A DNA stretch of 64,000 bases from Didymella arachidicola (lineage: Eukaryota; Ascomycota; Dothideomycetes; Pleosporales; Didymellaceae). A model generated the notes under the pieces. That model was not told the DNA's origin. It worked only from the letters and a program-made list of their open reading frames with translations, and did not search any database. Shown here piece by piece: positions 34,120 through 45,990 of this stretch (position 1 is its first letter; each line of letters begins with the position of its first letter). The stretch covers positions 1,364,001-1,428,000 of the forward strand of contig CM049994.1 in assembly GCA_016630955.3 (NCBI GenBank), read 5' to 3'. The translations under genes were made by a program, and so were the position numbers.

Positions 34120-35729
34120 ATGAGGAGAAAAACAAGGGCAGTTCTTCCGCCGCTACAGCAGGCCGACTTCGACGCGCTTCCGTGTTCTGTACAGTAAGTC
34201 AGCCCAGCTCTTCTGATTTGCCCAAATATGTGATCATGCGCGTTATCACCACGCTATCGTTCCAGTACCTGCAGCAAACTAACGACCCACGCTTCTGCAG
34301 GAGAAAGTACTTTTCATCCTTTGAGCGACTGCAAATACAACAACAGCAAGCCGTCAGCGTCAGCGACCAGACAAGTGAGCCGTCTTCAGGGTCATCCTCT
34401 TCGACGCGGGCAGGTACACCGTTCAGTCGTCTCCATTCAAGACGACGCGCGCGGACTGTAAATGCAGGGAGTCTACAAGAGCCGAAATTCACAAAAGCCG
34501 AGGCGGCTTTCTTTCTTTCCTTGCCCGACAAGGTGCGAAAACAACACTTTTCTCGCGAGGAGCAGGTCATACTTTTTGCCAAGTGCGACCAGACGCTCCT
34601 TCCTTCCTCCGATCAGAAAGTAGACGAGGTGGCTAAACAACGATTCCACGACTTTCACTTTGACTTCTCCACTCAATTTTCAGAGCTAGAGGGACCACGC
34701 GGGCGCCGCTCCTCAATCTCTACCTACAGCCCTTGCCGGCCTTCCTCACTTCTTTCACACGAATCGAAGAAAAAGCCCGAAGCAGAGAGCAGTATATTCT
34801 TCATCGACACCATGGACTCGCCATCTATCAGGAGAGCGCGCCCGGCAACATTTAGAAGAACGTTGTCGTTGGGCGGCCCGCCAAGCAGTCACTCAACCTG
34901 TGCCTCAGCTGGTCCAGGTTCCCCGCTATTCATCTTCCCAGCGGAGTATCGGCCACGACACCAACGATCACAGTCGACAACGCTCACTGGACGTCGATCT
35001 TTGTACTCTCCTCAAACTCCCACCTTCGATGCAGAGGCCAAGTACTATCAAGATCCTGAAACAAGGACAAAGCTACGCATGTATCTTGCATCACCGCAGA
35101 AGTTCGATGAAGCTATCGAGTTTGGGTTTCCGTGTAGTACTGAACAGGAGTCCGCCTCGCCTCATTACCATCTTCCTCCAGTCACCGCGCATTCGCGCAA
35201 GTTCAGTCGAGACATGCAAACTTTTTTGAGAGACGGCACGCTTTCCTTCTTTGAGAACAGCAGCGACAATCAAGGTCTTGAGTCTGATGGCGAATCCGTC
35301 ATCGATCTTGATTCGCCACAAACGCCCTCGAGTGTAGGCTTGTCGTTCCGTCTCCATACACGCCAAATGTCTTCGATCGATTCCAATGGCCTACCTACTT
35401 CGCACCCTAGCCCCGGACACTTGAACCGCGACATGACGCTTCGCATGACTCTCACTCGGCCCGAGCTTCGAGCGGACGAAGAAGTGCTGTACGGTTGGCA
35501 GCACCAGACCCAAAGCCAGACCCAGATCCAGAACCAGCACCATTACCAGAAGTCGACAGCAACAACTACCACTCGGGACGACCCACTCGCCCTCGAAGAG
35601 CTTATCCTGACTGACGATCAGACTGGCACTCAAGGACCATTCTACGTCAAGCCCAAGCCGAGGGACAGTCTCGTCACTCGTCTCCTGAAGCGTGCAAGCC
35701 TCAAGGGCGGCCGGGCTTACACATCCTAG
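34120..35729 (+). CDS. Conserved fungal protein of unknown function (FDEAIEFGFP type)
   Basis: Exon 1 34120-34193 and exon 2 34301-35729 (500 aa). The 107 nt intron (donor GTAAGT, branch ACTAACG, acceptor CAG) joins FDALPCSVQ to RKYFSSFERL. Without splicing the frame of exon 2 runs upstream to 34023 and gives a false N-terminus, so the short first exon matters. The N-terminal 60 residues look folded (PLQQADFDALP; RKYFSSFERLQI), followed by Ser-rich and basic linkers, a helix (FTKAEAAFFLSLPDKVRKQHFSREEQVILF), and a conserved block near 345-370 (KLRMYLASPQKFDEAIEFGFP). The rest is Ser/Thr/Gln-rich and probably disordered, ending with a basic tail. I recognise the arrangement as recurrent in ascomycetes but know no function. 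Confidence 0.85.
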
Positions 35730-38136
35730 CCGCCAAAAGTTTCGTTTTCACTGTACCTTCCATTACACGACTCATATCTTCCAATTTTCAGCGAAGGTAC
35801 TGTTGCATGTTAGCGGGCGTTTTGCTTCAAGCCACTCATGGCTATATACGATGACGATTTGCATGAAAGCGGCGTTTCCATTTTCACTCCGATTAATGCT
35901 CAGTCGACGATATACAGGTATCGCTCACGAAGCGAAGAGAGAAACCAACGAATGAAAAGCTTTGAGCTGCCTTCTCGGCGCTCGATGAGACACAAATCGC
36001 TGTTTTGCCATGTAAACATCCGTCCGTGTGACCACGACCCAGTGGCCTTGAGGATCAGCGTACGACATATGCCGCCGGTAGCCACGGCACATGAAGTTTT
36101 GTTCTTACTTTTCGGTCTCGGTCTTTCTTGTCTGTTAGTCCCGCCAGTACTCTTCGCATGTTCTGTCTCGCCAAAGTTACCTCTGCATCGGCTCACCTAC
36201 TTTCGAGCTGCGCCTTACTACAACCGTTATACCAGAGCGCCAGGCTCTTGTGTGGAAAATATAACACCGAAAGCGTCGAAATTGTCATGATGGGACTGGT
36301 ACCGACTTTTAAAAACGGTCAGACTAGTCGACTTGTTTTCCCGTCTCAACTGGCGAGCGCTTATGATCAAGGCCATAAGACGCGCGTTATTCAAACAGTA
36401 GTACCTTGAGCCTTACTGCGCTTCTTATCAAGCCACAGCACGGCAGTGCTGTCGTGGCAATTGTGCAACTTGACTGCACGACACACCGTAACAGCAACAA
36501 ACGCATGAGACTCGCACCTATGGGTCCGATGCAAATCGCAAGAAAGTTACCGAATCAACAGAGGACACGGCTGTTCGAATGCTTGCGCCTAGGAGCACCG
36601 CAGCAACAGATTGCATTTCTGAGGCTGCGAGCCCAAGCCTACTACTGCTTTTAACCCGGCCCGCAGAGCCGTGAAAACACCGCATGCAAGGCCCGCCGGG
36701 ACGTGTGATGTCGTTCACGCAGCGTAGGGTGGCTCAGGCTGCCCTGACACAATAGCGTACCACACAAACCAAGACGTTCACCGGAGCCTCTGAGCAACTT
36801 TCTTGGTCCTCTGCACGCCGACATCGTAGCCTGACAATACAACATTCGACGGCAAAACCTTGGCTCCTACGTTCCACGTGCACTGGCGACCGATCGCGAA
36901 GTGCTCGATGAGATTTGACATCCTGGCACCTGGTTGTTATTAAGGTAGTTGTTGGGTGGGCGACAAGGCTGTGGGGATGTAGGCTGTGGGGATGTAAGCT
37001 ATGGTTTCACCATGCGAAAATCAAGATCGCCAGGGGAACGAGCGGAGTAGCGTATATCGGTGGTGATATAGGACTCTTGGGTCAACAGTTCGCAGCGAGT
37101 ATGCCGTAACATGGCCCCGTTGAGATGAGGCTCTATCGAGTCAAGCGTGAGATGTGCATGTTTGCTGGGCAGTCGGCGCTCGGCACGACAAAGCAGGGTG
37201 CTGCGGCGGTGCTGAAAAGCACATCATGAAGTTCTCGAGAGTATCCGTAATTGTTTGGGTGAAGGGATTGGTAGGACCCAAGTTTTTGGTCTGCGATCGA
37301 GATGTTGTTATGAACGGGCTCGCCGACAATCCACAGGTAACTTCTGCTGACGAGCACGCTCGCCATCAATGCAAGATTAGAGGTTCGTAGTTCATGTTGT
37401 CTAAATATGCTTCTTGCACGAGCTCTGCGTTGAGATTTGAGCACGCCATGCAACGACCTGATGACATGAAGACAGCTCGTCTAATGTTGATATATCTATA
37501 CCTACGACAAGTGGCACACCCGTCTCTATCACCACGCATGCCTCTATGTCTGCCAAATCAGCCGGCCAAGCTGTTTTGCATGTGCGTAGCGTGGCTTTGA
37601 AGAGCTGCAATCCCTTGCATGGTGTTCAGACGCCCTTGCGAGGCAATGGTGCTCGAGCGGTACGAGCTGCATGAATGCAAGGCAACTAAACTGAAGAGTG
37701 CATGCATGGGAGACATGTAGAGGCCACGATTTGATGGGTCTGAGGTATGCACGAGGGAGCCGAGGCAAGGGCCGCGAGGGTATCTGGTGGAGGTGTTCGT
37801 GCAAGGAGTATGGGGACGAAGCCGAATGTTGAATCATGGTAAGCGTGGTTGATTGGTTTTATGTACGAAAGGATGCTTCTTGCTCAATCTGCTTGTCAGA
37901 ACGAGTGAGACATGAGTGCTTCGACGTCACTTCGACACGCAGACTCGCCTGTAAGCTTGCCTGCCGCAGTCTGTTTCGAAGCACGCAAGGTATCTGGAAT
38001 GTCAGTCAACATGCGCCTTGGAAGCTTGCATCAGTATGATGTGGTGCATGTAGTGCGCTTCAGTAGCTTTTTCGTTATTCATGTGCCTTGCTCGAGAGAC
38101 ATCTTCATTCATACATGTCTACTACTGCATCCAGGC
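35730..38136. other. Gene-free interval, tail-to-tail
   Basis: About 2.4 kb between two convergent stop codons. A frame of 150 codons at 35838-36290 has no recognisable domain. A small tandem repeat lies at 36967-36996. Nothing else is supported. Confidence 0.5.
36967..36996 (+). repeat. Perfect 15 bp direct tandem repeat
   Basis: Two identical copies of GGCTGTGGGGATGTA, at 36967-36981 and 36982-36996, in a gene-free region. A recent slippage or repair duplication is likely. Confidence 0.9.
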
Positions 38137-39975
38137 TTACCGCGACAGGGCAATGTCGTCGATTCGCAGGATCATCTTCACTGTCTCTGCCGCCAGCTCG
38201 ATTGCGCTTGTGCTGACGAGCAGGGGCTGGAGAACGTTCTCTTCTGCGATGTCGTTCTTGACACCGCCGCTCTTGATGCTTATTCCAGCGTTCTTCTGCT
38301 CCTGTGCGTGCCTATGCCTAAGCTCTGTGACGACCTTGATGCTGTTCAGACCAGCGTTTTCGGCCAGGGTTGTGGGGATGACTTCCATGGCATCGGCGAA
38401 AGCTTTCCAGCAGATAGCTTCTGTGCCTGTCAGCTCACGGGCGCGGAGAGAGAGCTGATGTGCGATCTCAATCTCGGGAGCACCTCCACCGGCAAGAAGA
38501 GCCTTCTTCTTCACCAAGGAGCGAATTGCACAGTGGGCATCGTGCAGAGAGCGCTCGGTCTCGTCCAGGATGAGCGAGTTGGCTCCGCGGCAAACAATGG
38601 AGACGGTCGAAGCTGCTGACTTGACACCAGACACCTTAACATAGCGGGCGCCGGAAGCCTGGACCTCCTCGACGAGGTCCGCGGAACCAAGCTTGTCCTC
38701 GGTGAACGAGTCGACATCTGCAATCGGTTTGCAGCCAGTGCTCTTGCAGATGAACTCAATCTCATCGCGCTCAATGTCCTTGATGACCATGATCTTCAGC
38801 TTAGAGAGGAAATGCAAGCTGAGGTCGTTCACAGCGTCTCGCAAGATCGACTTCTGGATGAAGAGGACATTGCACTTTGCCTTCTGGATCTTCTTGACCA
38901 TGTTGAGCAAGTATGTGCGTTCCTCCTTGAGGATCTTGTCCATCTGCCTGTAGTCGTTGACGACGATCTGGTTCTCCATGTCCGGCTTGGGAGGGCTCAG
39001 CTGGAATTGGATGAGACCTATCCGTGCCTTCTCTTTGATTGTGGGTCCACCGGCGCTCTTCACTACCGGCTGGTTCAAGACCAAGCCGTCGATCATCTCG
39101 CTGTCCTCGATGGTACCACCCTGCTTCTTGATCATTCTGATGTTCTTCAGGTCGACGTTATCGGCAGTCCTGGGGTCAATGACCTTCAGAACGGAGTCGA
39201 CGGCCATGATGGGCAGCTTGGGTTCTTGCGCGACGATCTTGGACGACAGGGCGGTGGTTGCCGTCTTGAGGAGGGTCGGCCTGTCGGTGAGGGAAATGGG
39301 GATGGACATGTCGGTCAGGATCTGTATCGCCTCGCGTGCGGCGCGCTGAAAGGCCTCTGAGATGACGGTGGGGTGGATGCCCTTGGACAGCAGGCGCTCA
39401 GCGGCACCCAGCAGGCTTCCAGCAATGACGATGACGGAGGTTGTGCCATCTCCAGCTTCAATATCCTGGGCGTGTGCAAGGTCGACGAGCATCTTGGCCG
39501 AGGGGTGGAGCACGCTCATCTGGCTGAGCATGGTAGCGCCGTCGTTGGTGATAATGGTCTCGCCCTTGCCGGTTTGGATCTGCCAGCAGTCAGTCAAGGC
39601 TGTGTCGCCAGGCCTGTGCCTGCAGAGATGCTAGCGCTCATACCATCTTGTCCATTCCCTTCGGTCCCAAGGACTAGCTCATGTCAGCATCTTGCACTAG
39701 GTCGGTGGACTCCCCCGCACGCGGTGGGGGGAACATACTGTTCGGATCGCATCTGCGACAGCTGCACGTGATGGTTAGCATGGAGCTCGCATTGCTGGCC
39801 TAGGCAACTGGCATACCTCGCGCGGCAATGATGTTGGCGCTACGAACAGCTCTGGGCTTCTCCTTGTCCTGCAGGCGGCATCAGTGCATGTTTTGAGGGG
39901 GACAGCTGTGTGCTGTGGCAGGGGGAGGCCGACCTTGAAGGCAGCATTCCCGCTGTTTGCAACTTGTGCGGCCAT
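38137..39975 (-). CDS. CCT4: T-complex protein 1 subunit delta (chaperonin CCT4)
   Basis: Five exons on the minus strand: 39975-39934, 39868-39817, 39761-39739, 39673-39644 and 39579-38137 (529 aa, the family length). Four introns of 55-65 nt crowd into the first 110 codons. The spliced N-terminus reads AAFKDKEKPRAVRSANIIAARAVADAIRTSLGPKGMDKM, then IQTGKGETIITNDGATM. The ATP-binding GDGTTS follows, and the late AGGGAPEIE and equatorial GLNSIKVV elements are intact. It forms one of eight subunits of the cytosolic TRiC ring that folds actin and tubulin. It is divergent from RPT1, 303 bp away. Confidence 0.97.
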
Positions 39976-40278
39976 CTTGTGTGTTATGCGGTAAACAAAG
40001 ACAAAAGGAGGGGTATCGTGGGGTGAAGGCGCGTGGTTGCTGTCTCCCAAAGTTATTTTGCAGCGCGACCGCCGCGGGCACGACTAAGCCAAGCCAGAGA
40101 GCTCCGACCGCCGACTCGCCGTCACTGCAGTTGCCATCACCACCCACCCTCGCCCGCACCAACAACACTTCACCAGCGTCGCTCACCACACGTCTCTCTC
40201 CTTGCCCGCCACTACAAACCTTCCCTCCAGCAACAGCCACGAGCACACCCGAAACCCCGCCCCTCCCGATCCGCGAAC
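39976..40278. promoter_or_regulatory. Bidirectional promoter CCT4 / RPT1
   Basis: 303 bp between the two start codons, containing both leaders; the RPT1 side is C/A-rich with repeated CCACC/CCCGC patches. TTGCCATCACC at about 40132 is a loose match to the reverse of the yeast proteasome element (GGTGGCAAA), too weak to claim. Confidence 0.6.
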
Positions 40279-41706
40279 ATGCCCAGCGCCACGGGCTCCA
40301 GCTGGGAGAAGTACCAGAAGAACTTCGCCGACGACGAGGTCGAGGAGAAGAAGATCACACCTCTCACCGATGAGTAAGCAGTCCGGCCAGCAGAGCAGCA
40401 CACAAGCAAGGCCGACAGCTGACACAACCAGGGACATCCAGGTGCTGAAGACGTATGGCGCGGCTCCCTACGGCGCGGAGCTCAGGAAACTCGAGAAGGA
40501 GATCAAGGACAAGCAGCAGACAATAAACGAGAAGATTGGCGTCAAGGTACGACAGTAGTCATCTATCAGCACGAGACACGTGCTCATGCAGCGCAGGAAT
40601 CAGACACGGGACTCGCACCGCCGCATCTCTGGGACATCGCCGCCGATCGCCAACGAATGCAAGAAGAACAGCCCCTGCAGGTCGCCCGCTGCACCAAGAT
40701 AATACAGGACGAGAAAGACTCGGAGAAGAGCAAATATGTGATCAACGTCAAGCAGATCGCCAAGTTCGTCGTCAACCTCGGCGAGCGCGTCTCGCCCACA
40801 GATATCGAGGAGGGCATGCGGGTTGGTGTCGACCGCAACAAGTACCAGATCCTGCTGCCTCTGCCGCCCAAGATCGACCCCTCTGTCACTATGATGACGG
40901 TTGAGGACAAGCCCGATGTCACATATGGAGATGTCGGAGGCTGCAAGGAGCAGATCGAGAAGCTACGAGAAGTTGTCGAGATGCCGCTGCTGTCGCCAGA
41001 ACGTTTCGTCAACCTCGGCATCGACCCCCCGAAGGGCGCTCTTCTCTACGGACCCCCAGGAACTGGAAAGACGCTCTGCGCGCGAGCCGTCGCCAACCGC
41101 ACAGATGCCACCTTCATTCGAGTCATTGGCTCTGAGCTCGTCCAGAAGTACGTTGGCGAGGGCGCACGTATGGTCAGGGAGCTGTTCGAGATGGCACGGA
41201 CAAAGAAGGCATGCATCATCTTCTTCGACGAGATCGATGCGGTCGGTGGCGCGCGTTTCGACGACGGCGCAGGCGGCGACAACGAAGTGCAGCGCACCAT
41301 GTTAGAGCTCATCACACAACTCGACGGCTTCGATGCCCGCGGAAACATCAAGGTCATGTTTGCCACAAACAGACCCTCCACGCTCGACCCCGCCCTCATG
41401 CGTCCCGGCCGTATCGACCGCAAAATCGAGTTCTCGCTCCCAGACATGGAGGGCCGCGCAAACATTCTGCGCATCCACGCAAAGAGCATGAGCGTTGAGC
41501 GCGACATCCGCTGGGAGCTGATCTCGCGTCTGTGTCCGAACAGCACGGGTGCGGAGCTGAGGAGTGTGGCGACAGAGGCGGGCATGTTTGCCGTGCGCTC
41601 TCGCCGCAAAGTTGCAACGGAGAAAGACTTCTTGGCTGCTGTAGATAAGGTGATTAAAGCCAACCTGAAGTTCAACAGCACCGCAGTGTACGCTCAGTAC
41701 AACTAG
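40279..41706 (+). CDS. RPT1: 26S proteasome regulatory ATPase subunit 7 (Rpt1)
   Basis: Exons 40279-40373, 40432-40546 and 40597-41706 (439 aa); introns of 58 and 50 nt. The assembled N-terminus reads through an acidic start (FADDEVEEKKITPLTDE), a coiled coil (ELRKLEKEIKDKQQTINEKIGVK) and ESDTGLAPPHLWDI, all typical of Rpt1. The OB-fold follows, then the AAA domain with Walker A GPPGTGKT at about 222-229, Walker B IIFFDEID near 280, and the arginine-finger region RPGRIDRK. It is one of six ATPases that unfold substrates into the 20S core. The C-terminus YAQYN resembles the family tail, which contacts the core particle. Confidence 0.97.
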
Positions 41707-42174
41707 ACGTATTTAGACAGGGTGTGGATCACTGCAATGGACGAGGATTGTATGACTAGTTATCACGAGCGCTATGAGTGTAGCCTAATGCATGCTTCAG
41801 GTAACGATTGGTTTAACATTTCTATGCTGTAAACCTGGTTCGTGATTTGATGATCCACCCAAATAGTCACGAAAGTTGAAAGTATATACCGCTCAACTCC
41901 ATATGCTTTGAAAACTTGAACTTTCCTTTGCAGAAACTCTACGCTGTCAGCTCCAGAGCGCACGCGAAAGAAAGACGTCGATTGTTACATTCTACACCGC
42001 AACAGTCAAAGCACACACAGACATTGTTCGTTTGTTTGCATTGGTGTGTTCGCAGGGAACTAAAGTACGAAATCTCTAACATGCACTGCCAGTCAACGAT
42101 CCAATATACATAGAGTACAGACAAACTCCTCTATCTTTTCCTTCTCAACCCCTCACAAGACGCACAAAATCCGT
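41707..42174. other. Convergent intergenic region
   Basis: 468 bp between the stops of RPT1 and SDH1; AT-richer than the genes, with both 3' UTRs. No gene seen. Confidence 0.6.
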
Positions 42175-44434
42175 CTAGTACGTACGCTTGAACGGCGGTA
42201 CAGCCTTGCACTCGTTCTCGTCCAGTGTTGTACCGACGACCTTCCTGTAGCCAAGCTCGGTTTTGCCGTGCGGCTGCTTCTGCCACGACAGAGTGTGCTT
42301 CATCCACTTCTCGTCGTCACGGTCGGGGAAGTCCTCGCGGGCGTGTGCTCCTCTCGACTCCTTGCGGTTGGCAGCAGACTCGGCAGTCTGGACAGCGCAC
42401 GTGAGCAGATTCCTCAACTCAAGGGTCTCGACAAGGTCAGAGTTCCAGATCATGCTGCGGTCCTTGATTCCAACATCAGCGAAGGTTGAGTCGACCTCAT
42501 GGATCTTCTTGACACCCTCGTCCAGCGACTCTTGTGTACGGAAGACAGCAACGTCAGTCTGCATGACCTTCTGCATGGCAAGGCGGATCTCGGCAGTCGA
42601 CTTGGAGCCCTCGGATGTGCGGACCTGGTCGATAACAGAGATCGAGTCCGCACCAGCGTCGGCGGAGACAGGATCAGCCTTCTGGCCGGGGCTGAAGTTA
42701 TCACGGATGGTGTGCGAAACAGCGCGACCGAAGACGATAAGATCCAGGAGAGAGTTGGCACCAAGACGGTTGGCACCGTGGACGGAGACGGAAGCGGCCT
42801 CACCGCAGGCGAAAAGACCGGGAACGACCTGATCGTTACCCTGAGCATCCTGTGTGATGACCTCACCAGTGTACTTGGTTGGGATACCACCCATGTTGTA
42901 GTGGACAGTGGGCAGGACAGGGATGGGCTGCTTGGTAACGTCGACACCAGCGAAAATAGCGGCAGTCTCAGAAATACCCGGCAGGCGCTCGTGGAGGATC
43001 TCAGGAGGCAAGTGGCTGAGCTGGAGGTAGATGTGGTCCTTCTCAGGGCCGACACCGCGACCCTCACGGATCTCAAGGGTCATCGAACGGGAGACAACAT
43101 CGCGGGAAGCAAGATCCTTGGCCGTGGGTGCGTAGCGTTCCATGAATCGCTCACCCTCGGAGTTCAGGAGGTAACCTCCCTCACCACGGGAGCCCTCAGT
43201 GATCAAGCAACCAGCACCGTAGATACCAGTGGGGTGGAACTGGACGAACTCGAGATCCTGGTTGGGCAAACCGGCACGGGCAACCATAGCCATACCGTCA
43301 CCGGTACATGTGTGGGCAGATGTGCAGGAGAAGTAGGCGCGTCCGTAACCTCCGGTAGCCAGGACGGTGTTCTTGGCGATGAACCTGTGAATTGTACCAT
43401 CTTCCTGGTTGTAGGCAACGACACCCTTGCAGACGCCGTCCTCCATAATCAAATCGGTGGCGAAGAATTCGATGAAGTACTTGGTGTTGTGGCGCAGAGA
43501 CTGTCCATACAGAGTGTGGAGAAGGGCGTGGCCAGTTCGGTCAGCGGCAGCGCAGCATCGGTAGGCCTGTCCACCCTTGCCGTACTGCTGAGACTGACCA
43601 CCGAAGGCACGCTGGTAGCTAAACAATGTCAGTATGTTTTCGCTGCAAAAACGTCGTGGGTTTGTACATCTTGCCATCGTCTGTTCGGGAGAAGGGGCAG
43701 CCGTAGTTCTCAAGCTCAATAACGGACTGGGGCGCCTCTCTTGTCATGTAGTGAATAGCGTCCTGGTCACCAAGCCAATCTGAGCCCTTCACGGTATCGT
43801 ACATGTGCCATCTCCAGTCGTCCTCGTGCATGCTAGAGTTGTTGTCAGTCTTCTGTTGCACTACAGGGGTTCCGTGCTCAGAGCGTACTTTCCGAGAGCG
43901 GCATTGATGCCACCTTGCGCAGCGACGGTGTGCGAACGAGTAGGGAAGAGCTTAGAGATACAGGCAGTGTTGAAGCCAGCCTCGGCTAGACCGAAGGCCG
44001 CACGCAGACCAGCACCTCCAGCACCAACGACGATGGCATCGTACTCGTGGTCGATAACGGGGTACTTGCTGGAGATAAACCCGGAGGCCTCTTTAGCCTT
44101 CAGGTTCTCGGTAGCAAAGATGCGGGCGGCGGGCCGTGTCGACGAGAAAGCGCGCGACGGTGTGCGGATGCTCTTCGAGAGCTGTGGCGGTGTTGTTAGC
44201 CATTGCCCGATTTACATGCGCAGGACGAAGCGACTGCACCCACGCACCGCCCTCGAGGCCATTGAGAAGCCTTGACGGCATCGTCGACATTGTGGGCTGT
44301 GGTACATGTGGCACACGCCTCGGTGCGAAGGATGTCGAGTTCGTGGGTGCTCGAAGGAGGTGGCGGCGTAGAAAGCTTCAGACGGGACTCACCTGGCTGG
44401 CGAACTGCATGCGACGCATCCTGGCGAAGCTCAT
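42175..44434 (-). CDS. SDH1: Succinate dehydrogenase flavoprotein subunit
   Basis: Four exons on the minus strand: 44434-44393, 44181-43889, 43832-43668 and 43618-42175 (647 aa). Introns are 211, 56 and 49 nt. The first exon encodes only 14 residues (MSFARMRRMQFASQ), which with LSKSIRTPSRAFSSTRPAARIFA forms an Arg/Ser-rich mitochondrial presequence. The FAD fold starts DAIVVGAGGAGLRAAFGLAEAG; the histidine of RSHTVAAQGG is the covalent flavin attachment site of the family. The catalytic region HPTGIYGAGCLITEGSRGEGG and the quinol-side elements (HYNMGGIPT, GEAASVSVHGANRLGANSL) are complete. It works in complex II, linking the citric acid cycle to ubiquinone. The terminal RTY is normal. Confidence 0.97.
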
Positions 44435-45990
44435 GATGGGCGGTAGCCGGGGAGTGGAGAGCGGAGGTGAAGTAGAGACCTTTGGCGGTGTTCGATGTGC
44501 AAGTCAATGATGGAAGTCGCGCTTTCCCTGACAAACTAGTTTGAGCAGGCGCTGATTGGTACGGAAAAGCACCTCGGCAGAACGAAGGAGCAGCGGGATC
44601 GAGGCGTCTGTTCCGGCTTTTCACGATTGATTTTTGGACGTGTTTGTCCCAGACGGACATTGGAATGTGGAGTTTGTCTAGCTGCGTATGAGCGTACAAC
44701 TCATTTTATTGCACTTGAGCATCCGGTCCAGCCTCGTGCAACCCGCATAACCCGCAATTGCCACCAGAACCGGACCAGCGCTTGAGAGCTACTGGACACT
44801 ACTAATTGCTTCAGACTTCGATTTCACGACTGGCCAGGCGAAGTGCTGTTACAAACTGCTAGAGTGTTGTTGACTCATGGCAAGGTGCAAAGGTCCACTA
44901 ATTTCGCCGCTGGTGTTGGAGATTCTCGCGGGCTATCGTCGTCGTCATAGACGTTTTCAGATCATCACATGAAGGCCGACCTGTCAAAAGTCTCGAATCC
45001 ACATTTCCAACAACCGGAAAAGGTTTCCTTTTCGACTATGTGCACAGCTAACTTCTCGGTGCTCTGTGGCAAGGCTTGGCCATCGTATGCGTACTGCAGA
45101 GTCCCCCATATTGTAGAATAATTCGGATACCACAGTGAAATCTTTGCGGTCTGTGAAGCATCAATCTATATACAACTTGTAGGAAGGCCCTGTCAGATTG
45201 CCAGCAATCCTGAGGATCTGGGGCTTGTCTCCCAGCTCTTCCTGCAGCACTGAAGAATGAGTAGGTTCGATAGATTCCGCTCGTGCTGTAAGACCTCATG
45301 GCGGCTATGGCTACTGCGGGAATGTGGGCCATCAAGATTATGTGAAATGAATGCATTGACAAGCGAATGCGGTCAGTCTAGGTCAGATCTCCTCGCACAT
45401 GGAGAGAAGAAGGCGAACAGTGTTTGGAGCGCCCCTAAGCAGCCACATTGCATGACTAAGAACATATTTCCAGCATTTATGTGACAGACGCGGGGGCATC
45501 AGTATAACTACCTGAGGGTTAACTAGCTGTACAAGACACTGCTTAAGAAGCAGCAACCATCTCCCACATCTCTACTTGCAGACTAGTTGTTTGAACGCAA
45601 AACCTATCGCAATGTAATCCGTTGGGTCTTCGCTCAAAAGCTCAGGAGTCTGGTATAACTTTGACGTGCTTTGTTCTGCAATCAAGGAATGTATTGATTG
45701 CAAGCCCTTAATGCAAGACCTGCCTGTACCTGGGAAAGTATTCATCATGCGACAACATAGCACGCAAACATCAATGGCTTAGCGAATGATGGCACCCACC
45801 ACTTTGTAATGGAACACAACGTGGGCAATCACGTGGCACAACAAAGTAGCAAAAATCGCACGTTGAGTGAATTGGGGAATCGTTAAATTTTTGCATCAGA
45901 CGCTCATGATCATTGGCATCGCTGCATTGCGCCTATCCCATTCGCCAAAGAACCTTGGAAAAGAGACACCTAACAACTGCCAGAACACTT
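44435..45990. other. Gene-free interval upstream of SDH1
   Basis: About 1.56 kb between the SDH1 start and the RPL3 stop, both on the minus strand. It should contain the SDH1 promoter and the RPL3 3' end. No other gene is supported. Confidence 0.5.

Noticed and set aside
35838..36290. 150-codon plus-strand frame in the gap before CCT4
   Set aside because: No recognisable domain, and composition drifts along the frame; chance cannot be excluded.
36940..36975. Resemblance to the 3' part of 5S rRNA (GTAGTTGTTGGGTGGGCGAC)
   Set aside because: Only a short stretch matches; the upstream 80 bp show none of the 5S helices or internal promoter elements.
40130..40145. Proteasome-associated control element upstream of RPT1
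   Set aside because: The best candidate has two mismatches to the yeast consensus, and that element is not established for this fungal group.
42499..43722. 407-codon open frame antisense to SDH1
   Set aside because: Low-complexity composition without motifs, wholly overlapping conserved SDH1 exons; a codon-bias artefact.
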